Assembly: GCF_008704795.1 (NCBI RefSeq)
Contig: NZ_CP023690.1
Span: 3,172,501-3,236,500, forward strand
Direction of reading: 5' to 3'
DNA from: Streptomyces spectabilis
GTDB lineage: Bacteria > Actinomycetota > Actinomycetes > Streptomycetales > Streptomycetaceae
DNA length: 64,000 nucleotides
Every line of letters starts with the position of its first letter. Position 1 is the stretch's first letter. Below are positions 49,339-58,117 of the stretch, piece by piece. Made by a program: the position numbers and the translations under genes. The notes beneath the pieces were generated by a model. It was not told the origin of the DNA. It ran no database searches and saw only the letters and a list, made by a program, of their open reading frames with translations.

Positions 49339-51897
49339 ATGGGGACATCCCGGCCATCCAGACCGGTACTGCTCACCGCGTCGGCCGCCGCGGGCACGCT
49401 TCTGTTCACCGTGCTCGCGCCGGGCGGCGCAAGCGCCGATCCCCGGCCCGCGCCGCGCCCCGTCGTCCGCGACGGGACACCGCTCGACTCGCCCGACAAG
49501 GCGGCGAAGGCGCCCGAGGCCGCGGCCGAGCGGGCCCTCGACGGCGCCGATGTGCCGCTCGCCGCCGGCGCGGTCCGCGGCTATCCGCGCGAGCGCAGGC
49601 TCGCCCCGGAACCGCCGAACCCGGCCGACAAGTCCATCAAGCTGGGCCTGACCCCGTACCACGCCATCGCGCCCGAGCTGAACGAGATCCAGCGGCTCGG
49701 CGACCGGGTCAGCGTGGAGATCGCCGGGCGTTCGGCGGGCGGCCACGAGCTGTACCTGGTCACGGTCACCGCGCCCGAGTCGGCGCGCGAGGCCGCCCGG
49801 CAGGAGCGGATGCGCCGCCTCATCGCGAACGCGCCCAAGGCCGCCGCCGGGAGCAAGGCGATCAAGTCCTCGTACAAGACGCCCGTCTTCGTCAACAACA
49901 ACATCCACGGCAACGAGTGGGAGGGCACGGACGCCGCCCTCAAGCTGATCAGGAAGCTGGCGAAGGCGAAGGATCCGGGGACGCGGAAGCTCCTCGGCCG
50001 CAACCGTCTGTACTTCAACGTCACCATGAACCCCGACGGCCGGATCGCGGGCACCCGGGCGAACGCGGGCGGCTTCGACCTCAACCGCGACTTCATCACC
50101 GCCTCGCAGCCCGAGACGCGCGCGGTGCGGCGCATCGCCGTCACCAAGCAGCCCGCCGTGATGATCGACCTGCACGGGTACGTCAACGGCACCCTGATCG
50201 AGCCGACCACGCCGCCGCACGGCGAGAACTACGAGTACGACCTGTTCCTGAAGAACACCTACGCCAACGCCCTCGGCATGGAGAAGGCCGTCAACGGCCT
50301 CGGCTACACCGAGGCGAAGGACGGCGTGAAGCCGGCGATCATCCCCTTCCGGGACCAGAAGGAGGGCTGGGACGACTGGCCGCCGATCTTCACCCCGCAG
50401 TACATGCCGTTCCACGGCGCGGTCGCGGCGCACACCATCGAGTTCCCGATGCAGGTCAACAACGAGGAGTACGAGTCGCAGCCGGTCGCCGAGCTGCGCC
50501 GCCGCTCCGCCGTCAACGTGGACATCGCGGGCGCGGCGATGAGGGCGACCCTCGACTTCGCCGACCGCAGGCGGCAGTCGCTGATCGCGGACCAGATCGA
50601 GGTGTTCCGGCGCGGCGCGGCGGGCGCGAAGCAGGTGCCGGTGTCGAAGGAGACGGTGCCCGGGGTGCCCGGCATCGGCCCGGAGGACGTGTACACGACG
50701 CGGTTCCCGCGTGCGTACGTCATCCCGGCGGGCCGTGACCAGCGCTCGGCGGCGGCCGCGTCCCGGCTCGTGGACCACCTGCTCGCCAACGACGTGCGCG
50801 TGCGGCGCGCCACCGAGGGCTTCCGGCTCGGCGGGCGCGCGTACGCGAAGGGCTCGTACGTCGTCGACATGCGGCAGCCCAAGCGGGGGCTCGCGAACGT
50901 GATCCTGGCCGACGGCCGGGACATCAGCGCCAAGGTGTCGGCCATGTACGACATCTCGGGCTGGAGCCTCGGGCGGCTGTGGGGCGCCTCCGTGAGGTCG
51001 GCGGCCGATGGCGACCCGGCGCGGGTGCCCGCGCGGCGCGTGCACGCCTCGCCGCGGGTCGCGTACGTCGCCCCGCGCGGCGACCTGCGGCTGCGGCTCG
51101 ACGACCCGCGGGCGGTGGCGGCGCTCAACTCGCTGCTCGGGGACGGGATCGCGGTGCGCGACGCCGGGGACGGCGCCGTGGTCGTGCCCGGGTCCGCGCG
51201 GCGGATCGCGCGGGAGGTCGCCGCCGAGCACGACGTCGCCTTCTTCGCGACGAAGGAGCGCGGCGGCGAGGTCCTGCGGCGCACGCGGGTCGCGGCCGCG
51301 GTGACGCCGGGCGAGCTGTTCGCGCTGCGGGAGATGGGCTTCGACGTGACGCCCGTGTCGACGAAGGCCCTCAACTCCGGCTTCGACTGGGGCAGGACGG
51401 ACGTGCTGTTCGTCTCGGCGGGTCTGGACCACCGGAAGCTGGACGGCGGGGCGAAGGCCCGCCTCGGCGCCTTCTTCGCGCGCGGGGGCGGCCTGGTGGG
51501 GCGCGGGGCCGAGGGTGCCGCGCTGAACGCCGCGGCGGGGCTGCTGCCCGTCACCGCCGTCGAGGGCAACGGCGACGCCAACGGCGTGGTGCGCGTGCGC
51601 GACGCCCGCGGGGCGGCCGGGTTCAGCTTCGTCTACGCCCCGGTGTGGTTCACGGGGCTCGGGGACGGCGTGCGGGTCGAGCAGTCCTACGGCGCCGGGA
51701 ATCCGCTGGTGTCCGGGCACTGGCGTCCTGCGGACGGCGGGCGGGGCGGGCCTGCGGACGCCGCCGGGCAGGCCGCCGTGGTGAGCGGCTCCGCCCGGGG
51801 CTCACAGGTCGCCCTCTTCGGCACCGAGCCCCTGTTCCGGGCGCACCCGAAGGGGCTGTACCCGGAGGTGGCCCGGGCACTGTTCGCCGCGCGGTAG
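49339..51897 (+). CDS. Secreted M14 zinc carboxypeptidase
   Basis: 852 residues. Signal peptide (LLTASAAAGTLLFTVLAPGGASA). Zinc carboxypeptidase domain from about residue 115: H190-x-x-E193 in IHGNEWEG, third ligand His279 in DLHGYVNG, NMPDGR-like NPDGR in TMNPDGRIAG, and the catalytic Glu368 in TIEFPM. A long C-terminal part follows with no known domain, probably for folding or binding. It would digest peptides outside the cell. ATG 49339 with GGGAGG upstream. Confidence 0.92.
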   Translation: MGTSRPSRPVLLTASAAAGTLLFTVLAPGGASADPRPAPRPVVRDGTPLDSPDKAAKAPEAAAERALDGADVPLAAGAVRGYPRERRLAPEPPNPADKSIKLGLTPYHAIAPELNEIQRLGDRVSVEIAGRSAGGHELYLVTVTAPESAREAARQERMRRLIANAPKAAAGSKAIKSSYKTPVFVNNNIHGNEWEGTDAALKLIRKLAKAKDPGTRKLLGRNRLYFNVTMNPDGRIAGTRANAGGFDLNRDFITASQPETRAVRRIAVTKQPAVMIDLHGYVNGTLIEPTTPPHGENYEYDLFLKNTYANALGMEKAVNGLGYTEAKDGVKPAIIPFRDQKEGWDDWPPIFTPQYMPFHGAVAAHTIEFPMQVNNEEYESQPVAELRRRSAVNVDIAGAAMRATLDFADRRRQSLIADQIEVFRRGAAGAKQVPVSKETVPGVPGIGPEDVYTTRFPRAYVIPAGRDQRSAAAASRLVDHLLANDVRVRRATEGFRLGGRAYAKGSYVVDMRQPKRGLANVILADGRDISAKVSAMYDISGWSLGRLWGASVRSAADGDPARVPARRVHASPRVAYVAPRGDLRLRLDDPRAVAALNSLLGDGIAVRDAGDGAVVVPGSARRIAREVAAEHDVAFFATKERGGEVLRRTRVAAAVTPGELFALREMGFDVTPVSTKALNSGFDWGRTDVLFVSAGLDHRKLDGGAKARLGAFFARGGGLVGRGAEGAALNAAAGLLPVTAVEGNGDANGVVRVRDARGAAGFSFVYAPVWFTGLGDGVRVEQSYGAGNPLVSGHWRPADGGRGGPADAAGQAAVVSGSARGSQVALFGTEPLFRAHPKGLYPEVARALFAAR

Positions 51898-51901
51898 GCG
51901 A

Positions 51902-52008
51902 CCCTCGCGGGGCGCCCCAGGCCCGCCCCTTTCCCGAAACCATGGGGCTGCGCCCCCTGGACCCCGCTTCATCGCGCTTCGCGCTCGTCCTCAAACGCCG
52001 GACGGGCT
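51902..52008. repeat. Dispersed repeats behind the M14 gene
   Basis: 51902-51931 equals 48243-48272, and 51984-52008 is the reverse complement of 2631-2655. Together the same two elements as behind the other secreted peptidase, but with the second inverted. The rest of 51898-52102 holds no gene. Confidence 0.8.
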
Positions 52009-52102
52009 GACATGACCGCCCACCCGCCCCCGGATGGGGGCGGGTGGGGGGGAAAGCGAGCGCGCAGCGCGAGTCAGAGCCGCGCGGGGCGCCCACGCCA
52101 GA

Positions 52103-52531
<429 letters not shown>

Positions 52532-52616
52532 GAGTGTCGGATCCTCCTGGTGTGTGCCGTTCCGCGCGCCCGTCGGCCCGGCAATGTGGAATTACCTTAC
52601 CGAGTAGCGGAAGTTC

Positions 52617-53651
52617 TCAGGCGTCGAGAGAGACGATCATCTTGCCGGTGTTCTCACCGCGCAGCATGCCGAGGAACGCGTCCGCGCCGCTCTCGATGCC
52701 GTGCGCGAACGTCTCGGCGTACTTCAGCTCGCCGGAGCGCACCCACGCGGCGACCTCGCGCACGAACTGCGCCTGGAGGTCCTGGTGGTCCTGCACGAGC
52801 ATGCCCTGGAGCCGCAGGCGCTTACCGATGATCATGGCCATGTTGCGCGGCCCCGGGGTCGGCTCGGTGTCGTTGTAGCCCGCGATCATGCCGCAGATGG
52901 TGGCGCGGCCGCCCACGTTCATACGGCTGATGGCGGCCTCCAGGTGCTCGCCGCCCACGTTGTCGAAGTAGACGTCGACGCCGTCGGGGGCCACCTCCTT
53001 GAGCTGGTCGACGACGGGCTTCTCGTCCTTGTAATTGAAGGCCGCGTCGAAGCCGTACTCCTCGACCAGGAGCTTGACCTTGTCGTCCGAGCCCGCCGAG
53101 CCCACGACGCGCGAGGCGCCCTTGAGCCGGGCGATCTGGCCGACCTGGCTGCCGACCGCGCCCGCCGCGCCGGAGACGAAGACGGCGTCCCCCTCCTTGA
53201 AGGAGGCGACCTCAAGGAGGCCCGCGTACGCCGTCAGGCCCGTCATGCCGAGCACGCCCAGATACGCCGAGAGCGGGGCCGCGTCCGCGTCCACCTTGGT
53301 CGCGTGCTGCGCGGGCACCGAGGCGTACTCCCGCCAGCCCGCGAAGTGCAGCACGTGGTCGCCCACCGCGAAGCCGTCCGCGTTCGAGGCCACGACCACG
53401 CCGACCGCGCCGCCGTCCATGGGCTGGTCGAGCCCGAAGGGCGGGATGTACGACTTCACGTCGTTCATCCGGCCGCGCATGTACGGGTCGACGGAGAAGT
53501 GCAGGTTCCGGACCAGGACGCGGCCTTCCGCCGGGGCCTCGACGGGGGCCTCCCGCAGCGCGAAGTCCTCCGGGACCGGCCAGCCGTGCGGGCGCCGCAC
53601 GAGGTGCCAGGCGCGGCCGGTGGCGGGGAGCTGCTCGGGGGTGACGGACAT
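52617..53651 (-). CDS. NADP-dependent MDR-family oxidoreductase (alkenal reductase type)
   Basis: 344 residues, zinc-free medium-chain reductase. N-terminal GroES-like part (VEAPAEGRVLVRNLHFSVDPYMRGRM), then cofactor motif SGAAGAVGSQVGQIA and FDNVGGEHLEAAI, characteristic of the 15-oxoprostaglandin reductase / CurA group. Reduces alpha,beta-unsaturated carbonyls. ATG 53651. Diverges from a MarR-family gene, which probably senses the same electrophiles. Confidence 0.92.
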   Translation of the reverse strand: MSVTPEQLPATGRAWHLVRRPHGWPVPEDFALREAPVEAPAEGRVLVRNLHFSVDPYMRGRMNDVKSYIPPFGLDQPMDGGAVGVVVASNADGFAVGDHVLHFAGWREYASVPAQHATKVDADAAPLSAYLGVLGMTGLTAYAGLLEVASFKEGDAVFVSGAAGAVGSQVGQIARLKGASRVVGSAGSDDKVKLLVEEYGFDAAFNYKDEKPVVDQLKEVAPDGVDVYFDNVGGEHLEAAISRMNVGGRATICGMIAGYNDTEPTPGPRNMAMIIGKRLRLQGMLVQDHQDLQAQFVREVAAWVRSGELKYAETFAHGIESGADAFLGMLRGENTGKMIVSLDA

Positions 53652-53777
53652 GGGGGGTGCCCTCCTCAGACTTCTTCGGACGTCAGGCCCCGGCACCTTC
53701 GGGATGCGAGGCTTCGAGGCCTAATGCTTCAGGTTCTGAAATAAGCATGCGCTTCGATATTTTAGATTGTCAAGTAA
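53652..53777. promoter_or_regulatory. Divergent promoter region, MarR target
   Basis: 126 bases, unusually AT-rich for this genome at 53720-53775. An AAGC-ATGC-GCTT palindromic element (53743-53754) and the AT tract after it are candidate MarR operator and promoters. Confidence 0.45.
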
Positions 53778-54233
53778 ATGGGTACGCTGAGAGACATGGT
53801 CACCCAGAACTCCCCCGCCCCCCGGATCGACCCGCTGACGCTCGAGGTCGTCGAGCTGATCGGCACGGTCGTGGCGCGCTACCACGAGGAGTACGAGGTG
53901 GCGGCGGGCAAGCACGCCCTGACCGGGGCGCAGGCGCGCGTCCTCGGGCTGCTCTCCCTGGAGCCGATGCCGATGCGGCGCATCGCCCAGAAGCTGAAGT
54001 GCGAGCCGTCGAACGTGACCGGGATCGTGGACCGCCTGGAGGCCCGCGGCCTCGTCGAGCGGCGGCCCGACCCGGCCGACCGGCGCGTGAAGCTGGCGGC
54101 GCCGACCGAGGAGGGGCTGCGGACGGCCCGGAACCTGCGCGAGTCCCTGGACTTCGCGCGGGAGCCGCTGGCGCAGCTTTCCCGCGACGAACGCGAGTCC
54201 CTGCGGGGGCTTTTGCAGCGCATGTTGGGCTAG
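53778..54233 (+). CDS. MarR-family regulator
   Basis: 151 residues. Winged helix in GAQARVLGLLSLEPMPMRRIAQKLKCEPSNVTGIVDRLEARGLVERRPDPADRRVK, the MarR pattern. One cysteine (LKCEPSN) lies in the recognition helix region and could be redox active. ATG 53778, or ATG 53796. Likely represses the divergent NADP-dependent oxidoreductase. Confidence 0.9.
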   Translation: MGTLRDMVTQNSPAPRIDPLTLEVVELIGTVVARYHEEYEVAAGKHALTGAQARVLGLLSLEPMPMRRIAQKLKCEPSNVTGIVDRLEARGLVERRPDPADRRVKLAAPTEEGLRTARNLRESLDFAREPLAQLSRDERESLRGLLQRMLG

Positions 54234-54305
54234 GGCTGGCGCCCTCGCCCTCCCCCCTGCTCCCCTTCGTCTGCGGGTCGTCTGGGGCTGGGCGCGCCGT
54301 TCCCC

Positions 54306-54322
54306 GCGCCCCTTCGGGGCGC
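54306..54322. terminator. Short hairpin between MarR and the frameshifted gene
   Basis: GCGCCCC-TTC-GGGGCGC, part of a repeat similar to 29268-29294. Terminator for MarR (rightward) and the leftward gene. Confidence 0.7.
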
Positions 54323-54326
54323 TCCC

Positions 54327-54880
54327 TTAGGTGCACCACCAGAGGAAGCGGTCGCATGTCTCCGACGGGGTTGGGGTCGGGGTCGGCTTGGCCTGCGTGG
54401 GCTTGGGGGTCGGAGAAGTGGGCTCGGGGCGGGGGTGGACGCGGGCGGGGCGTCCGCCGAGGAGGCCGTGTCGTCCGGTGTGGTCTCGTTCCGTACCGTC
54501 TCCGGCGTCTTCTCCCGCTTCTCCTCCTCCGGGGTGACCGTCGTCGCGTTCTCCGACGGGGGCACCGAGGCAGTCACCGGCTCGGCGGAGGTGTTCGCGT
54601 CCGCCGCGCCTTCGGGGCGTTCGGCGGTGTCACGGCGCGGCTCGTCCTCGGCCGACGAGGCCGTGTCGGGGCGCTCGGACGACGACTCGGTGCCGAGTTC
54701 GGCGAAGCTCAGGCCGCCCACGGCCAGGACGAGGCCCGCGGTGGCGAGCAGGACCCGGCGGCGCCTGCGGCGGTGCTGGGCCGCTCGGCGATTGCGAGCG
54801 CCCCGACGCCCCTGCTCCTGGGGCAGCTCCTCGTACTCCTCGCTCGCACTGGCAGCCTCGTACGCGTGGCGGTCATCCAT
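54327..54880 (-). pseudogene. Single-pass membrane protein gene with a C-terminal frameshift
   Basis: Start MDDRHAYEAASASEEYEE (ATG 54880), basic stretch RRAAQHRRRRRR, one membrane span VLLATAGLVLAVGGLSF, then an acidic Ser/Thr/Pro tail. As read, the frame runs on through a dispersed repeat to 54230 as Arg/Pro-rich sequence. In the next frame, from about 54440, the tail continues as PTSPTPKPTQAKPTPTPTPS and ends ETCDRFLWWCT with TAA at 54327, before the hairpin. One missing C in the run at about 54440-54450 explains this. True mutation or assembly error. Function unknown. Confidence 0.65.
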
Positions 54881-54989
54881 GGGGCCCATGAGGCATGGAG
54901 GCTAGGTCCAGCGCGGTGCCGGAGGAAGCCGAAGCTGTGAAGGTTGTGTGCGGAACTGAACCGTCCGGGGGCGGTGCGCGTCCGGCCCC

Positions 54990-56255
54990 TCAGGGCCGCC
55001 CGAGTTCGCCCCGCAGCCGCCGCGCCCGCAACACCAGCTCCAGCTCGAAGCGGCGGTCCGGGTCGTCGATCTCGTCGCCCCACAGCTCTCGGATCTGTCG
55101 CAGGCGATAGCGCACGGTTTGCGGATGCACACCGAGCCGGGCGGCGACTTCGGGGGCGCCGCCCCGGGTCTCCAGCCAGGCGAGGAGGGTCTGGGCGAGA
55201 CGGCGGCCGTGGGCGGGGCCGCAGTGTTCGAGGGGGGCGAGGCAGCGCCGGGTGAGGTCCTCGATCAGCTCCTCGGGCTGGAGCAGGACCAGGGCCTCGG
55301 TGTGCTCGGTGCAGTGCAGCACCTCGCCCGCGGGCAGCAGTCCGCGCTGCATCAGACCGATCGCGGCCTGTGCCCAGCGCAGCGACTTCGCGGCGTCGGC
55401 GAGCGCGACGGGCGGGCCGATGGCGCCGGACCAGCCGGTCATGGCGCGGCGCAGCAGTTCGGGGCGGCCCGCGGCGTCCGGGTCGGGCACGACCATGCGG
55501 GGCTGCTCCGCCTCCATGTCGAGCAGCACGCCCTCGCCGACGGCCGGGGCGACCGCCTCGCGCGCCGGGCGGAGCAGCACGCCGACGGCGACGCGCTCGG
55601 GCAGGGCCCAGCCGGCCCGGGCGGCCCGCTCGTCCAGACCGCCGTCGGCGCCGAGCACGGAGCTGGGCTGCGGCTCCGGGCGGCGCTCGGAGAGCAGGGA
55701 CTCCATCAGCTTGCGTTGCAGCCGCAGCCGCTCCCCGGCCTGGCGGGCCGCGGCCTCCGCGTAGCCGCGCACCGACTGGTCGACCAGGCCGTCCAGGTAC
55801 TCGAAGCCGGACTCGGCGAGCTCGTACATGGCCGGGGGCGGTATCTCGGTCTGCTGGCCGATCTCGGCGAGGCGGCGCCAGGCGAGCCGGACCCCGAGGC
55901 GGTAGATCGCCTGGAGCGAGTCCAGGCTGCGGCCCTCCAGGCCCTCGCCGCGGCCGAATTCCTGGAAGACCTCGGGGTGGTAGCGCGGCCGGTCGGCGGC
56001 GGCGAGCTGCTGGACGAAGCCTTCGAGGGCGCGGCGGATGCCGACGAGCGCCATGGGCTCGCCGGAGTCGTCGAGGACGACGGGCAGGCCCGGGTACTCC
56101 GCGCGGATCTCGCGCAGGATGTCCTGGGCGAGCACGGGCACCTCTTCGAGAGCCAGCGCGGCGAAGCGTCTGACCTTCAGGGGCGGCACGTCGCGCCAGG
56201 CCGAGCGAGTCATGGTCGGGCGCTCGCTCTCGGAGAGGTCGGGGACGGCGGGCAT
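54990..56255 (-). CDS. PucR-type helix-turn-helix regulator
   Basis: 421 residues. C-terminal HTH_30 (TLLAWLETRGGAPEVAARLGVHPQTVRYRLRQIRELWG) after a long sensor part starting RSAWRDVPPLKVRRFAALALEEV. Same family as FasR at 36257 but different sequence. ATG 56255 starts MPAVPDLSESERP; ATG 56213 (MTRSAW) is also possible. Target unknown; the DUF2613 gene starts upstream on the same strand, seven bases before this gene. Confidence 0.85.
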   Translation of the reverse strand: MPAVPDLSESERPTMTRSAWRDVPPLKVRRFAALALEEVPVLAQDILREIRAEYPGLPVVLDDSGEPMALVGIRRALEGFVQQLAAADRPRYHPEVFQEFGRGEGLEGRSLDSLQAIYRLGVRLAWRRLAEIGQQTEIPPPAMYELAESGFEYLDGLVDQSVRGYAEAAARQAGERLRLQRKLMESLLSERRPEPQPSSVLGADGGLDERAARAGWALPERVAVGVLLRPAREAVAPAVGEGVLLDMEAEQPRMVVPDPDAAGRPELLRRAMTGWSGAIGPPVALADAAKSLRWAQAAIGLMQRGLLPAGEVLHCTEHTEALVLLQPEELIEDLTRRCLAPLEHCGPAHGRRLAQTLLAWLETRGGAPEVAARLGVHPQTVRYRLRQIRELWGDEIDDPDRRFELELVLRARRLRGELGRP

Positions 56256-56262
56256 GGCCGGA

Positions 56263-56424
56263 TCACTGGTCCCGCTGGTCGCGGTCCGGTGACTCGTAGT
56301 GCACGAGCGGCCGGTTGGGCTGGTCGGGAGTGGCGTTCAGGAGCGCGACGATGCCGAGCCCGGCGCCCACGGCGAGGGCCGCGGCGACGGCGGCGGTCAG
56401 TGCCGCGGCGAGCGTTCTGTGCAT
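56263..56424 (-). CDS. Small DUF2613-like membrane protein
   Basis: 53 residues: MHRTLAAALTAAVAAALAVGAGLGIVALLN then a polar tail PDQPNRPLVHYESPD. Size and pattern (N-terminal hydrophobic helix, short polar end) match the DUF2613 group of Streptomyces; identification from memory. Its stop is seven bases before the PucR start, so both are probably one transcript. Confidence 0.7.
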   Translation of the reverse strand: MHRTLAAALTAAVAAALAVGAGLGIVALLNATPDQPNRPLVHYESPDRDQRDQ

Positions 56425-56546
56425 GCGAGGGTCAGCCTCTCTGCTGGAGGTCGTACCCCACCCTGGCCCTGAGCTGTCAGGTCGCGCAGAGTCGATAACC
56501 GGCCCGTTGCCGGCCCCGTCCGGCAGGTGCCCAGTGTCGACAACCA

Positions 56547-56576
56547 TTGACACTGCGTCAAGGGTCCGCCTAGCGT
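56547..56576 (+). promoter_or_regulatory. Promoter for the DUF3068 gene
   Basis: TTGACA (56547-56552), 18-bp gap, TAGCGT (56571-56576), reading rightward. The gap 56425-56790 (366 bases) holds no gene; it also has two direct CAGCTCTGT copies (56726, 56741), 15 bp apart. Confidence 0.55.
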
Positions 56577-56790
56577 TCGCGGCTCATACGGGTCGGTAAC
56601 ACCGCGGTGACACCGCCGCAGCGATTCGGGCAACTCATCGGCAACAGGACCGAAGCACCTGCGCAACACGTCCGTCATGCCTCACAGTTGAGCGGCCGAC
56701 GAGCGTGTGACCGAACCGTGATCGACAGCTCTGTGCTCCACAGCTCTGTATTCGACCGTCCCCCTGTTCACCTCACGGCAGGAGCGCCGG

Positions 56791-57825
56791 ATGACGCGCC
56801 GTACAGCCTCGCCCTTGTCCCTGGTCCTGCTCGGTCTCGGCGTCTTTCTGCTGGTCCTGGCCCCGATGCTGGCCTGGTACGTCGAGCCGCGGGCGAAACG
56901 CACGCCGATCGACGTCGACCAGATCACCGTCTTCGAGGGAAAGGGCAGCTATTTCGATACCGAGAAGATCAAGACCGTCGCCGACCAGCGCCTCACCGTC
57001 ACCCGGCAGGTGCGCGGCGACGTCGCCGACAGCGAGAAGTCGGGCCGCGCGATCTGGGACGTGGTGACCTCCATCGACCCCGACAAGACGCTGCCCGCGG
57101 CCGACCCGCACGACGCGCTCCAGTGGACCCAGGAGCGCTGGGTGACCGACCGCAAGACGAACAAGCCCGTCCACTGCTGCGGCGAGAAGCCGCGCTTCGA
57201 GGGCGACGCGTATCTGAAGTTCCCGTTTGACGTGCAGGAACGTGACCACCTGTGGTGGGACCCCACCCTCGGTGGCACCGTGCCGCTGACGTTCCGCGGC
57301 GAGAAGAAGATCCAGGGGTACGAGGGCTACCGCTTCACCGGCAGGGTGGCCGCCACCAAGACCGGCACGCGGCAGGTCCCCGGGCGCCTGGTCGGCCTGC
57401 CCGAGCGCGGGCAGGTCATGGCCGAGGAGTGGTACGCCAACCACGGGATCGAGCTGGTCGCCGACAAGCGCACCGGCCGGATCATCTACGCCGCCATCGG
57501 ACCGCGCAAGACGCTGCGGGCGCCGGGCGGCAAGAAGGACCGCACGGTGCTCCTGGACAGCCGGCGGATCGCGTTCACCGAGAAGACGCAGCGGGCCCAG
57601 GTGAAGCTCGCCGACGACGACAGCTCGCGTCTGAAGCTGGTCGGCGAGACGCTGCCGCTGCTCTGCGTGGTCCTGGGCGGTGCGCTCACGCTGCTCGGCG
57701 GCGCCCTGGTCATCCGGGGTCGCAATTCGGGAGCAAACGGCCCGAACGGGCGCGGCGGGAATCCGGATGCGGAAGGTCCACATTCCGATACCTCACCAAG
57801 TGCCCTGCAACCCACCACGATGTGA
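56791..57825 (+). CDS. DUF3068 membrane protein
   Basis: 344 residues. Two membrane helices, one near the N-terminus (LSLVLLGLGVFLLVLAPML) and one near residue 295 (LLCVVLGGALTLLGGALVI), with a large outside domain between (for example VTRQVRGDVADSEKSG and DVQERDHLWWDPTLGG). This is the DUF3068 family, found in actinobacteria with surface glycan or porin-related genes; function not known. ATG 56791. Starts the block with glycosyltransferases. Confidence 0.88.
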   Translation: MTRRTASPLSLVLLGLGVFLLVLAPMLAWYVEPRAKRTPIDVDQITVFEGKGSYFDTEKIKTVADQRLTVTRQVRGDVADSEKSGRAIWDVVTSIDPDKTLPAADPHDALQWTQERWVTDRKTNKPVHCCGEKPRFEGDAYLKFPFDVQERDHLWWDPTLGGTVPLTFRGEKKIQGYEGYRFTGRVAATKTGTRQVPGRLVGLPERGQVMAEEWYANHGIELVADKRTGRIIYAAIGPRKTLRAPGGKKDRTVLLDSRRIAFTEKTQRAQVKLADDDSSRLKLVGETLPLLCVVLGGALTLLGGALVIRGRNSGANGPNGRGGNPDAEGPHSDTSPSALQPTTM

Positions 57826-57872
57826 TGAGACGTCAGCTCTAAGAAGGCCCGAAATTGTCACGCCGGTGAGTA

Positions 57873-57892
57873 GCCGCACCGTTCGGTGCGGC
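57873..57892 (+). terminator. Hairpin behind DUF3068
   Basis: GCCGCACC-GTTC-GGTGCGGC, followed by GAAAAC. Probable terminator or attenuator before the glycosyltransferase gene. Confidence 0.6.
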
Positions 57893-58117
57893 GAAAACTA
57901 TCCACCCCACCTACGCACCGGCCCGCACCACCCCCCGAAGCACCCCGCGTCCCCGACGCACCCCGCATCCCCGACCGACCCGCGGGGTTCCGCCCCCACC
58001 GCACCACCCGGAACCCCGCCGAGCCCGACCCGTCCGCCACCACCGCTGCGAGAGAGCGCCCGCACCACCGTCCGATCCCCCCACAGTTCCGCACCCTGAG
58101 ACGAGTTGGAGCACCCC
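57893..58117 (+). other. Cytosine-rich leader of the glycosyltransferase gene
   Basis: 225 bases with an extreme C bias on the plus strand (runs of CCACC, CCCCG). No gene is convincing here. Could be an untranslated leader. Confidence 0.4.

Noticed and set aside
49324..51720. 798-codon antisense frame over the M14 peptidase gene
   Set aside because: Shadow frame; the plus strand has a signal peptide and all zinc ligands in order.
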